Source: CAZVAR01 sp964625225 | GTDB taxonomy: Bacteria; Pseudomonadota; Alphaproteobacteria; JAJUGE01 | Assembly: GCA_964625225.1 (NCBI GenBank) | Contig: CAZVAR010000098.1 | Coordinates: 1-14,495 of the forward strand | Reading direction: 5' to 3' | DNA: 14,495 nucleotides | Shown here: positions 5,924 to 13,298 of the stretch, piece after piece | Layout: each line of letters opens with the position of its first letter | Numbering within the stretch: the first letter of the stretch is position 1 | Program-made: the position numbers and the translations under genes | The notes under the pieces: model-generated | Databases searched by the model: none | Told to the model about the DNA's origin: nothing | What the model saw: only the letters and a program-made list of their open reading frames with translations

Positions 5924-7684
5924 TCAGGCCACCGTCGTGTGAGGGAACAGAAGGTCGACGAAGCGTTCGGCCGTCGGCTGCGGCTCGTGGTTGGCGAGTC
6001 CGGGCCGCTCGTTCGCCTCAATAATGACGTGATCCGGCCCATCCACGCGCGGCACCAGCAGATCGAGCCCCACCACCGGGATCTCGATCGCACGCGCCGC
6101 CCGCTCGGCCGCGTCCACCAGCGCCGGGTGCATCCGTTCGGTAACGTCGTGGATCGTACCGCCGGTGTGGAGGTTGGCGGTCTTGCGCACCTGCAGGCGT
6201 ACCCCGTCCGGCAGGACGTCATCGAGGGTATAGCCGGCGCGTGCTATGCAGCGCTCCGTTTCGCCGTCCAGCGGAATGCGGCTCTCGCCGCCGGTCGCCG
6301 CCTGCCGCCGCCTGCTGCGGGCCTCGATCAGCGCCTCGATGGTGTGCCGCCCGGTGCCGACGATCTCGGCCGGCCTGCGCACGGCGCCGGCAACGACCTT
6401 GTAGTCGATGACGACGATCCGCAGGTCCTGGCCTTCGCAATATTCTTCGAGCAATACGGTCTCGCACTGCTGCCGGGCACGTGCGATGGCCGAGGCAACC
6501 TCGTCGGGATCGCGAACGTCGACGCTGATCCCTCGCCCCTGCTCGCCGCGGGCAGGTTTGACCACGACGGACCCGCACCGCGCGACGAAGGCGCTGTTCT
6601 CCTCCGGAGAGCCCGCCACCGTCTGATCGGGGACCGCGAGCCCGTTGGCGGCGAGCAGCCGGCGCGTGACCGCCTTGTCGTCACAACGGCTCATCGCGAT
6701 CGCGTCGGTGAGTTGCGACAGGGACTCCCGGCAGACGATCGAGCGGCCGCCGTGCGTCAGCCGGAAGAAGCCGCCCTCGGCGTCCAGGACCTCCGCCACG
6801 ATGCCGCGACGGCGCGCCTCGTCGACGATGATCCGGGCATAGGGGTTGAGGCCCTCCTCCGGAGCCGGACCGGTGAAGAGCGGCTCGTTGATGACGTTCT
6901 TGCGCTTCAGCGCGAACACGGAGATGCGCTGGAAGCCCAGCCGCTCGTACAGTGCGATCGCCTGATCGTTGTCGTGCAGGACCGAGAGATCGACGAACTG
7001 ACGCCCTCGCGCGGCATAATGTTCGACGAGCTGACGCACCAGGGCCTCCCCGACGCCGGGGTAGGGCACATCCGGATGCGCGGCAAGGCACCAGAGACTC
7101 GACCCGCATTCCGGGTCGTCGAACGCCTCCACATGGTCGACGCCGGTCACCGTCCCAACCACGCGCCCGCTGTCCTCGTCCTCGGCGACGAAGAACGTCA
7201 GGCTCTTGCGGGCGCGGTTGGACCAGAAGAAGGCGGGCTCGACCCGCACCATGTCGCGGCGGGCATAGATCTCGTTGACCGCATCGGCATCGGCGCGCGT
7301 CTGCAGCCGCCGCACGCGGAAGCCCTTGGGCCGGTCACGCCGGGGCCGGTAATTGGCGATCCAGAGGCGGTAAGCATGGGACGGATCGAGAAACAGTTCG
7401 AGCGGCGCCTGCGCCAGGACCACCTGCGGATCGGCGACATAGAACGCGATGTCCCGGCAACCCGGGCGCTCCTCGCGGAGGCAGTCGGCGAGCTCCGCCG
7501 GATCGTCGAACGTCTGGCCGAAGATGAGGCGGCCCCAGCCGCAGTCGAGCGCGACGTTGCGCGGTCGCTCCCGGAGCGCCCATTCGGCAGCGTCGGTCCG
7601 CCCGCCGATGCTGGGCGAGACCTGGCGTTCCAGCCGGTGCCGCAGCCGGTCGCGCCCGGCGCGCACGAAACGCTGCTCTGTCAT
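5924..7684 (-). CDS. ngg: N-acetylglutaminylglutamine synthetase (GNAT/ATP-grasp fusion)
   Basis: This 586-residue fusion enzyme is expected to make N-acetylglutaminylglutamine from glutamine units, ATP and acetyl-CoA, the precursor of the osmolyte NAGGN. The GNAT domain covers about residues 120-262, with HPDVPYPGVGEALVRQLV (203-220) as acetyl-CoA loop and DNDQAIALYERLGF (238-251). The ATP-grasp domain covers about 335-580, with VVVKPARGEQGRGIS (373-387), LLEEYCEGQDLRIVV (411-425) and EANERPGL (557-564) supplying nucleotide and Mg contacts. I chose ATG 7684 because a purine-rich AAAGGGGGCAGG precedes it and the longer frame would overlap asnO. It lies 14 nt after the asnO stop, in one operon. 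Order and domain fusion match known asnO-ngg pairs of rhizobia and pseudomonads. Confidence 0.93.
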   Translation of the reverse strand: MTEQRFVRAGRDRLRHRLERQVSPSIGGRTDAAEWALRERPRNVALDCGWGRLIFGQTFDDPAELADCLREERPGCRDIAFYVADPQVVLAQAPLELFLDPSHAYRLWIANYRPRRDRPKGFRVRRLQTRADADAVNEIYARRDMVRVEPAFFWSNRARKSLTFFVAEDEDSGRVVGTVTGVDHVEAFDDPECGSSLWCLAAHPDVPYPGVGEALVRQLVEHYAARGRQFVDLSVLHDNDQAIALYERLGFQRISVFALKRKNVINEPLFTGPAPEEGLNPYARIIVDEARRRGIVAEVLDAEGGFFRLTHGGRSIVCRESLSQLTDAIAMSRCDDKAVTRRLLAANGLAVPDQTVAGSPEENSAFVARCGSVVVKPARGEQGRGISVDVRDPDEVASAIARARQQCETVLLEEYCEGQDLRIVVIDYKVVAGAVRRPAEIVGTGRHTIEALIEARSRRRQAATGGESRIPLDGETERCIARAGYTLDDVLPDGVRLQVRKTANLHTGGTIHDVTERMHPALVDAAERAARAIEIPVVGLDLLVPRVDGPDHVIIEANERPGLANHEPQPTAERFVDLLFPHTTVA

Positions 7685-7698
7685 CCTGCCCCCTTTGC

Positions 7699-9486
7699 CT
7701 AGAGTCCCTGGGTCTGCAGCCACTGTTCCAACAGCGCGATCTGCCACAGCTTCGAGCCGCGCAGCGGCGTGAGATCGGCATTCGGCGACTGCAACAGGGC
7801 CTCCACATAGGGCGCCCGGAACAGCGCGCGCTCACGCGCGGCGCGGGAGTGCAGCACGTCCCTGACCATGTCGAGATAGGGCCCCTGGAGATATTTCAGC
7901 GCCGGCACCGGGAAATAGCCCTTCGGTCGGTCGATGACCTCGTCGGGAATGACCCTGCGTGCCGCCTCCTTCAGGATCCATTTGCCGCCCTCGCGGATCT
8001 TCAGCTCGGGCGGAATCCGGGCGGCCAGCTCGACCAGCTCGTGGTCTAGAAAGGGCACCCGGGCCTCGAGGCCCCAGGCCATCGTCATATTGTCGACCCG
8101 CTTCACGGGGTCGTCCACCAGCATGACCGTCGTGTCGAGCCGCAGCGCCTTGTCGGCGGCCGTCTCGGCGCCGGGCGCCGCGAAATGCTCGGCCACGAAG
8201 GCTCGGCTGTAATCGCCGTCGACGAAGCGCGGATGTACCGCACGGGCGAACTCGGCATGATCCCGGTCGAAGAAGACGCGCGCATAGTCGCCGACCGGAT
8301 CCTCGCTCTCCAGCATCGGCGGGTACCAGTGATAGCCACCGAAGACCTCGTCCGCCCCCTGCCCGCTCTGCACCACGGCGACGTGCTTCGAAACCTCCTC
8401 GGACAGGAGGAAGAAGCCGATCGCGTCGTGACTGACCATCGGCTCCGCCATGGCGGCGATGCAGTGCTGCAGCGCCGGCAACGCCCGCTCGGACTCGATG
8501 AAGATCCGATGGTGCCGGGTGCCGTAGCGCTCCGCGATGAGATCCGAATACCGGAACTCGTCGCCGCGCTCGTCTCCCACGCTCTCGAAGCCGATCGAGA
8601 AGGTCTCGAGGCCGCTCTGACCCAGCGCCGCCAGCAGCCCGACGATCAGGCTCGAATCCAGTCCGCCGGACAGAAGCACGCCCACCGGCACGTCGGCGAC
8701 CAGCCGCCGCTCGACCGCGCGGGTCAGCGCGTCCAGAACCCGTTCCTCCCAGTCCGCCTCCGAGAGGCCGGCATCCTTCGGATCGCGGACGAACACGGGC
8801 GCCCAGTAGCGATGCTCCGAGCGCCGGCCGTCCGGCTCGATCGTCAGCGTCGTGGCCGGCGGCAGCTTGCGGATGCCCCTCAGGATCGTCAGCGGCGCCG
8901 GCACCACGGCGTGGAAGGTCATGTAATGGTGCAGCGCCCGGGCGTCGATGTCGGTGTCGAGGCCGCACGGATCGGCTCGCTCCGCCGCGAGCAGCGCCGG
9001 CAGGCTGGAGGCGAAGCGCAGCCGCCCGCCGCACTCGGCGAGATAGAGCGGCTTGATCCCCAACCGGTCGCGGGCCAGCGTGACGCGGCCGGACGCCCGC
9101 TCCCAGATCGCGAAGGCGAACATGCCCTGGAAACGCTCGACGCAGGCGGCCCCCCAGGCATGGAACGCCTTCAGCACCACCTCCGTGTCGCCGCTCGAAA
9201 AAAAGCGATAGCCCTGCCCCTCGAGGACGCCGCGGAGCTCTTCGTAATTGTAGATGAGTCCGTTGAAGGCGACCGCCAGGCCGAGATCGGGGTCGACCAT
9301 CGGCTGCTGCGCCCGCTCCGAGAGGTCGATGATGCTCAACCGCCGGTGGCCGAGCGCCACCCGTCCCTGAAGGAACAGCCCCTCGCCGTTCGGGCCGCGC
9401 GCGCTCTGGCAGGCGTTCATGGCCGCGACCGCGGCCGCCGAGGCGCCTCGGTCGTCGAAGCGCAGTTCGCCGGCAATGCCGCACAT
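7699..9486 (-). CDS. asnO: N-acetylglutaminylglutamine amidotransferase (asparagine synthetase-like)
   Basis: This 595-residue class II glutamine amidotransferase/asparagine-synthetase homologue converts the C-terminal carboxylate of N-acetylglutaminylglutamine to the amide, giving NAGGN. The N-terminal glutaminase starts MCGIAGELRF, with Cys2 as nucleophile after Met removal, plus RGPNGEG (30-36), FNGLIYNYEELR (74-85) and SSGDTE (97-102). The synthetase domain has the PP-loop LLSGGLDSS (271-279) and VVQSGQGADEVFGGYHWYP (371-389). Start choice is firm: ATG 9486 puts Cys at position 2 and has AGGAGG 8 nt upstream, while an in-frame TTG at 9504 would overlap that site. It is the first gene of the operon with ngg and the M42 peptidase. 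Assignment over ordinary AsnB rests on the ngg neighbour. Confidence 0.93.
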   Translation of the reverse strand: MCGIAGELRFDDRGASAAAVAAMNACQSARGPNGEGLFLQGRVALGHRRLSIIDLSERAQQPMVDPDLGLAVAFNGLIYNYEELRGVLEGQGYRFFSSGDTEVVLKAFHAWGAACVERFQGMFAFAIWERASGRVTLARDRLGIKPLYLAECGGRLRFASSLPALLAAERADPCGLDTDIDARALHHYMTFHAVVPAPLTILRGIRKLPPATTLTIEPDGRRSEHRYWAPVFVRDPKDAGLSEADWEERVLDALTRAVERRLVADVPVGVLLSGGLDSSLIVGLLAALGQSGLETFSIGFESVGDERGDEFRYSDLIAERYGTRHHRIFIESERALPALQHCIAAMAEPMVSHDAIGFFLLSEEVSKHVAVVQSGQGADEVFGGYHWYPPMLESEDPVGDYARVFFDRDHAEFARAVHPRFVDGDYSRAFVAEHFAAPGAETAADKALRLDTTVMLVDDPVKRVDNMTMAWGLEARVPFLDHELVELAARIPPELKIREGGKWILKEAARRVIPDEVIDRPKGYFPVPALKYLQGPYLDMVRDVLHSRAARERALFRAPYVEALLQSPNADLTPLRGSKLWQIALLEQWLQTQGL

Positions 9487-9585
9487 CTCAACAGCCTCCT
9501 GCAATCGCGGTGCGACGACGGCCGCGGCGCGGCAGACAGTCAGGAGAACCGAAAATCGGGTGAGGAGACGTCGGCGTCCAATCAG

Positions 9586-9604
9586 GCATAGGGGGAACCT
9601 ATGC
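9586..9604. promoter_or_regulatory. Palindrome overlapping the asnO promoter, possible operator
   Basis: GCATAGG and CCTATGC form a perfect 7-bp inverted repeat around GGGAA. The right arm covers the proposed -10 hexamer of asnO (9596-9601) and the left arm the expected transcription start. A dimeric regulator bound here would block RNA polymerase. It could alternatively be a small hairpin at the start of the leader RNA. No regulator family can be named. Confidence 0.4.
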
Positions 9605-9623
9605 GGTCATGCTCCGATGTCAA
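9596..9623 (-). promoter_or_regulatory. Candidate sigma-70-like promoter of the NAGGN operon
   Basis: Reading the minus strand, a perfect TTGACA (9623-9618) is followed after 16 bases by TAGGTT (9601-9596), which keeps the critical T, A and final T of the -10 box. Transcription would start near 9589 and leave a leader of about 100 bases before asnO. I found no GGAAC-N16/17-CGTT signature of the alphaproteobacterial general stress sigma factor in this leader. Confidence 0.4.
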
Positions 9624-9860
9624 CCCGGGGACAATTCTTACAATGATTGCGATCACCACGAATGCAGCACGACTTGTCGCACATTGGACTCCGATATGTC
9701 GATGCCGCGGGATCAAGACGCATCTCGCACCGGACTCACCGCATTACTAAGGCGCATCACAGCGATCGGGCCGCCGGAGCCGACCGAGCGCGCCCGGCGC
9801 CCGGGCCGACGAAACGGACCGACCCGGCACGCCCGGCGCTGCCGCCTCCGGGCGAGGCGG

Positions 9861-9902
9861 TTAACACAAATTAACGACAATCGACCGCCGTTCTCCTATA
9901 AG
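9861..9902 (+). promoter_or_regulatory. AT-rich island with CtrA-like motif and -10 box
   Basis: TTAA (9861-9864) and TTAAC (9871-9875) resemble the alphaproteobacterial CtrA site TTAA-N7-TTAA, but with six instead of seven spacer bases. GTTAA and TTAAC also form a 5-bp inverted repeat (9860-9875). A good -10 hexamer, TATAAG (9897-9902), follows, with ACGACA (9874-9879) as a 4-of-6 match to -35 at 17-bp spacing. A rightward transcript would start near 9909, just before two hairpins. This is a candidate only. Confidence 0.35.
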
Positions 9903-9914
9903 GTGCATATCGAT

Positions 9915-9953
9915 CGGGTCCGCTGTCGGACCCGTCGGCCCGAACGCCGGGCC
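9915..9953 (+). other. Tandem small hairpins downstream of the candidate promoter
   Basis: CGGGTCCG (9915-9922) pairs perfectly with CGGACCCG (9927-9934) around a CTGT loop. GGCCCG (9937-9942) pairs with CGGGCC (9948-9953) around AACGC and is followed by a short pyrimidine stretch after a few bases. Placed right after the TATAAG box, they could be a short structured RNA, a leader attenuator or a terminator. No known RNA family is recognised. Confidence 0.3.
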
Positions 9954-10482
9954 CGGTTTCGCGATGTTGCGTTTATGGCCGCTGCGGCAGACAGCGAAAC
10001 AAACTGCCGACGATCGAGTGGGACGGGTCGCCTGGATGCCGATTCGTCCACCGCCCGCCGAGTGCTCCGTTCCGATGCGGCCCGGCCCCGGTTGCGACGG
10101 CGCCTCGCCGTGGAACGGGCCCGCGGACTCCGTCACGCCCGGCAGCCCGAACCGAGCACGCGACATTCCCGGGCGTTGGATCCGACGGCACGGTCTGCGC
10201 CTCCGGCCTTCGCCGCCCCGATCGACCGGCGCCGCGCCACGACGGCTGCAGCGCGGCGTCCCGCGGGGGCCGGTATTCCCCGTCGCCGCCCGGTGTGATC
10301 CGGGCTCAAAGTTTCATGTTGCCTGTGCATCGAAAGATGAACATTTGTGGTGACCGATGAGCGTTCGGCGACCGGCATCATGAAGGGCGGTAACGCACCG
10401 GGCGTGCGGAGGGCACGCGGAGGCCGGGGCGCAGGCCCGCCGCTCGTACATCTGCAATCAGTGAAGAAGGACGATCCATCCG

Positions 10483-11112
10483 ATGAATTGGCAACGCGAC
10501 CGAGCCGGCGGACCCAACCGACGTTCTCGCGATTTCCGGGACTCTGGCTTCGGCGACGCTGCGCACGATAACTGGCGCCCGCCCGCGCGCCGGCCCCGTC
10601 CCTCCGGTTTCGGCTCGGGCGCGCCCGAAGCCGACCGGACCGACGTGACGGTCCGGGTGAAGTGGTTCAACGCGATGAAGGGCTTCGGCTTCGTCAGCCC
10701 GACCGACGGGAGCCCGGACGCGTTCCTGCATGCCTCGGTTCTGGAGCGTGCGGGGCACCGGGAACTGCCGGAGGGGGCGACCATCATCTGCGACCTCGGC
10801 CAGGGCGGCCGCGGGCCGCAGGTGGTCAACATCCACTCGGTCGACGAATCGACCGCATCGCCGTCGCCGCGCCGCGACGCCGGCCCGGTCAACGCAGCGG
10901 GAACCCCCGGCACCGGCACGGTCAAGTGGTTCAACCCGGACAAGGGCTTCGGCTTCATCAGCCCGGACGGCGGCGGCAGCGACGTCTTCGTGCACATCTC
11001 CGCCGTGGAGCGCGCCGGCCTCGGCAGCCTGCATGAGGGCCAACGCCTCGGCTTCCAGCTCGAGCCGGGCCGACAGGGCAAGGTCGCAGCCGTCAATCTG
11101 CGCGCGCTCTGA
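10483..11112 (+). CDS. Double cold-shock-domain nucleic-acid-binding protein
   Basis: This 209-residue protein has two cold-shock domains that bind single-stranded RNA or DNA. Domain 1 spans about 56-120 with VKWFNAMKGFGFVSP and AFLHAS. Domain 2 spans about 143-208 with TVKWFNPDKGFGFISP and VFVHIS. The second keeps canonical RNP1 and RNP2; the first has AFLHAS where VFVHxS is usual. A 55-residue N-terminal tail rich in Arg, Gly, Pro and Asp looks disordered and may add nonspecific RNA contacts, and a Ser/Pro linker (121-142) joins the domains. ATG 10483 has AAGGA about 11 nt upstream. Tandem cold-shock domains of this size are characteristic of alphaproteobacteria. It appears monocistronic, ending in a hairpin. 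An RNA-chaperone role in cold or stationary-phase adaptation is inferred from the family. Confidence 0.92.
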   Translation: MNWQRDRAGGPNRRSRDFRDSGFGDAAHDNWRPPARRPRPSGFGSGAPEADRTDVTVRVKWFNAMKGFGFVSPTDGSPDAFLHASVLERAGHRELPEGATIICDLGQGGRGPQVVNIHSVDESTASPSPRRDAGPVNAAGTPGTGTVKWFNPDKGFGFISPDGGGSDVFVHISAVERAGLGSLHEGQRLGFQLEPGRQGKVAAVNLRAL

Positions 11113-11120
11113 CGAGAAAC

Positions 11121-11149
11121 CGGCCGGCCGCCCGTGCGGTGGCCGGCCG
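11121..11149 (+). terminator. Hairpin after the cold-shock gene
   Basis: CGGCCGGCC (11121-11129) and GGCCGGCCG (11141-11149) form a perfect 9-bp stem, extendable by a G-U and two G-C pairs to a 5-base loop. It lies 8 bases after the TGA. No T tract follows, so termination may be weak or Rho assisted, but position and stability support a 3'-end structure. Confidence 0.6.
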
Positions 11150-11494
11150 CGACTCGGAACCGGACCTTCGCGGGCAGAAAGAAAGTAGCCCGCGATCACA
11201 CATCGAGAATGAAAGCCGCGAGGCGGAGTCGCCCTGCGCCTCCGAGTCGCACGCGCGGCGACGCTGCACCCGGTGAGCGCTGCCCGACGGCGGCCGGGCA
11301 CAGCGGCTCACGGTCCCCGCGGCGCAGGATGCGGCGGCGGTGGCGATCGAAGTCGGCCGGGCGCTCCGACGGCTGCCGAAGGTACAGCGGGAACCGGCCC
11401 TGCCGATCGCCAGCGAGGGCAGGCGCGACGACGAGGCGGCGGAGACCCGATCCCGGCGCCCCGGCCGGGCTCGGCGCGCACGCGCAGCCTGCCC
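11150..11494. other. Intergenic region between convergent csp and aspartate dehydrogenase genes
   Basis: Roughly 345 bases lie between two converging genes, with no supportable gene. A second stem, CGCGGGC (11169-11175) with GCCCGCG (11188-11194), surrounds a 12-base purine-rich loop. Closer to the aspartate dehydrogenase 3' end, CCCGGC (11452-11457) and GCCGGG (11464-11469) could act as its terminator, 26 bases past the stop. The rest is high-GC sequence in which I see nothing else. Confidence 0.45.
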
Positions 11495-12289
11495 CTATCC
11501 TCCGAACACGACCGGCGCCGAAAGCTGACGCACCGTCCGAATCAGCGCCATGGCGACGATGCGGCCGGTCTTCCGGTTCTCCTCCGAGGGCAGCACCTCC
11601 TCGACGAAACGGAAGCGGCCGAAGGCGCCGGAGGCTTCGATCTCCACGACATGCGTCGCGATGCCGGGATCGGCGACGATGTGCAGTTCCGTCGCGTCGA
11701 GCCCCATTCCCGCCAGGGCCGCCGCGGCCGATACGTTGACGTTGGCCGGATAGAGGCGGGCGCCCTCGCGCACGGGGCCGCGGAACAGCGTCACCGGCCC
11801 CGGCAAACAGCCGAGATCGTGCGCCGCTTCCGCCGGGGTGCCCCTCCAGGAGTCCGGATCCTTCCGCACCGTGACGGTCACGCGATCGAGCCCGCCGACC
11901 GCCGCGGCGCCGAGAATGTCGAGCGCGCCGATGCCGGCCGACGGAATCACCAGACGCCGACCGGCTTCCTGCGCCGTGCCGATCAGGCGGTCATGCAACG
12001 CCGCATCGCTCAGCGCCCCGACCGAGGTCACGTAGAGATCGGCCCCCCGGCGCAGCGCCGTCGCGCCGTGCGCCCGCAGCGCCTCGTGGCCGGCGCATTC
12101 GAAGACGGCGTCGAGCGGCGCGCCGAAGAACCGCTCCGGCTCGGCCGTCAGCGGCACGCCGGCCTCGGTGCGGCCGCTGCGCACCAGGACCGCGGGGCAC
12201 ACCGCGTCCCCTGCCCTTCCCTCGGCGATCGCCCGGTACAGGGCCCGGCCGATCGCGCCGAAGCCGATGATCCCGACCCGGACCGGCAT
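11495..12289 (-). CDS. L-aspartate dehydrogenase (NadX-like)
   Basis: This 264-residue NAD(P)-dependent dehydrogenase is expected to oxidise L-aspartate to iminoaspartate, which hydrolyses to oxaloacetate and ammonia or can feed NAD synthesis. The Rossmann loop GIIGFGAIGRAL is at 6-17. Family segments AVFECAGHEA (61-70), LVIPSAGIGALD (113-124), LYPANVNVSAA (179-189), DPGIATHVVEIEASG (207-221) and NRKTGRIVAM (238-247) follow in order. I use ATG 12289, which starts directly before the Rossmann strand. A longer frame to 12328 would overlap the permease end. The gene begins 4 nt after livM, so it is the last cistron of the transporter operon. That linkage suggests a catabolic role for imported amino acids more than NAD synthesis, but this is inference. 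Confidence 0.88.
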   Translation of the reverse strand: MPVRVGIIGFGAIGRALYRAIAEGRAGDAVCPAVLVRSGRTEAGVPLTAEPERFFGAPLDAVFECAGHEALRAHGATALRRGADLYVTSVGALSDAALHDRLIGTAQEAGRRLVIPSAGIGALDILGAAAVGGLDRVTVTVRKDPDSWRGTPAEAAHDLGCLPGPVTLFRGPVREGARLYPANVNVSAAAALAGMGLDATELHIVADPGIATHVVEIEASGAFGRFRFVEEVLPSEENRKTGRIVAMALIRTVRQLSAPVVFGG

Positions 12290-12293
12290 GAAC

Positions 12294-13298
12294 TCAGGCC
12301 CGCTCGGCGTGGGCGGCCGGGACCGCACCGGCCCCCCGGCTGGCCGGGCGCTTCGCCCACGATGCGAGCAGGGTGCCGAGAATGCCCCGCGGCAGGAAGA
12401 TGATGAAGATCACCAGCAGGAAGCCGTAGATCGTGGTATCGAGCCCCACCATGTCGGTGCCGATCAGCACGCGCAGGAACTCCGCCAGGAGGATGGTGAA
12501 CACGGCCCCCACCGTGGGCCCGAGCATGACGTAGATGCCGCCGGCCACGACCGCGAAGACGATCTGCAGCGAGACCGCGATGCCCGACACGCTGTCCGGA
12601 TTGATGTAGAGCTGGTACTGACCGTAGAGGATACCGGCGAAGGCGGTCATCATCGCGCTGATCACGGTGATCCGCAGCTTCTGTCCGGTAACGTCGACCC
12701 CGGCCGCGGCGGCCGCATCCTCGTCCTCGGAGATCGCCTCCATGGCATAGCGCGCCATGCTGCGGTCGACCTTCCACCAGACCCACAGCCCGGCCGCCCA
12801 GGCCATCAGGGCGATCACGTAGAAATAGTCCTTGTCGGCGAACTGCAGGGCGTACCAGGAGATGCCGTCGCCATGCTGCCGGGGCGTCAGGCCGAGCGAG
12901 CCTCCCGTATGCTCGCGCAGGGCCACGATCGTCAGCCGGACCACCTCCGCGAGCGCGAGCGTCACCAGCGCGAAATAATGGCCGACGATGCGGAAGCGGA
13001 AGCACGGATAGCCGATCACCACCCCGGTGACCGCCGCCAGCGCGAGCGCCACCGGAATGCCGAGCCAGGGTGTCAGGCCGAGGTCGTTCCAGAGCAGCGC
13101 CACCGTATAGGCGCCGATCCCCATGAAGGCGCCGTGGCCGAGGGAGACGAGACCGAACCGCCCCATCAGCGACCAGGCCGTATAGGCGAGCGACCAGATC
13201 AGGATCAGGATCAGCAGGTGCAGGAAATATTCCGGCACGCCGAGAACGGGCACCGACAGCAGGAACGCGGCGGCGGCGATCGCGAGAACGCGGCTCAT
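12294..13298 (-). CDS. livM: Branched-chain amino acid type ABC transporter permease (LivM family)
   Basis: This 334-residue polytopic inner-membrane permease is one of the two transmembrane subunits of a Liv/HAAT-type importer. It is strongly hydrophobic, with roughly ten helices. The LivM marks are GRFGLVSLGHGAFMGIGAY (46-64), CFRFRIVGHYFALVTLALAE (99-118), the ATPase-contact loop AISEDEDAAAAAGVDV (188-203), KLRITVISAMMTAFAGILYG (207-226) and a terminal FLPRGILG. ATG 13298 overlaps the livH stop by 4 bases (ATGA), indicating translational coupling; the frame is open further upstream but would run into livH. The substrate is not fixed by the sequence. Liv-type systems also carry urea, amides and other amino acids, and no periplasmic binding protein lies in this window. 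Confidence 0.92.
   Translation of the reverse strand: MSRVLAIAAAAFLLSVPVLGVPEYFLHLLILILIWSLAYTAWSLMGRFGLVSLGHGAFMGIGAYTVALLWNDLGLTPWLGIPVALALAAVTGVVIGYPCFRFRIVGHYFALVTLALAEVVRLTIVALREHTGGSLGLTPRQHGDGISWYALQFADKDYFYVIALMAWAAGLWVWWKVDRSMARYAMEAISEDEDAAAAAGVDVTGQKLRITVISAMMTAFAGILYGQYQLYINPDSVSGIAVSLQIVFAVVAGGIYVMLGPTVGAVFTILLAEFLRVLIGTDMVGLDTTIYGFLLVIFIIFLPRGILGTLLASWAKRPASRGAGAVPAAHAERA

Larger units (their letters stand above)
9624..10482. other. Long intergenic region without a convincing gene
   Basis: About 860 bases between the asnO promoter and the cold-shock gene hold no gene I can support. Open frames here (for example 9609-10298 plus, 9861-10166 minus) are Arg/Pro-rich, lack ribosome-binding sites and show no family features. 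From 9630 to 9700 and from 9860 to 9910 the DNA is unusually AT-rich for this genome, suggesting regulatory content. The last ~170 bases probably form a long 5' leader for the cold-shock gene, as is common for csp genes, but no clear promoter pair was found there. Confidence 0.5.

Noticed and set aside
4760..7702. 980-residue plus-strand open frame
   Set aside because: It lies antisense to the M42 peptidase and ngg genes, whose motifs are unmistakable. Long antisense frames are expected in high-GC DNA, and no family features are seen.
8185..9591. 468-residue plus-strand frame across asnO
   Set aside because: It is antisense to asnO, which has Cys2, PP-loop and Shine-Dalgarno evidence. No independent support.
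9594..9620. GGAAC at 9594-9598 as part of a general stress (EcfG-type) promoter
   Set aside because: No CGTT occurs at 16-17 bases downstream, and the orientation would point away from asnO.
9609..10298. 229-residue plus-strand frame in the long spacer
   Set aside because: It is Arg-rich with no conserved features and no ribosome-binding site. Composition is typical of non-coding high-GC DNA.
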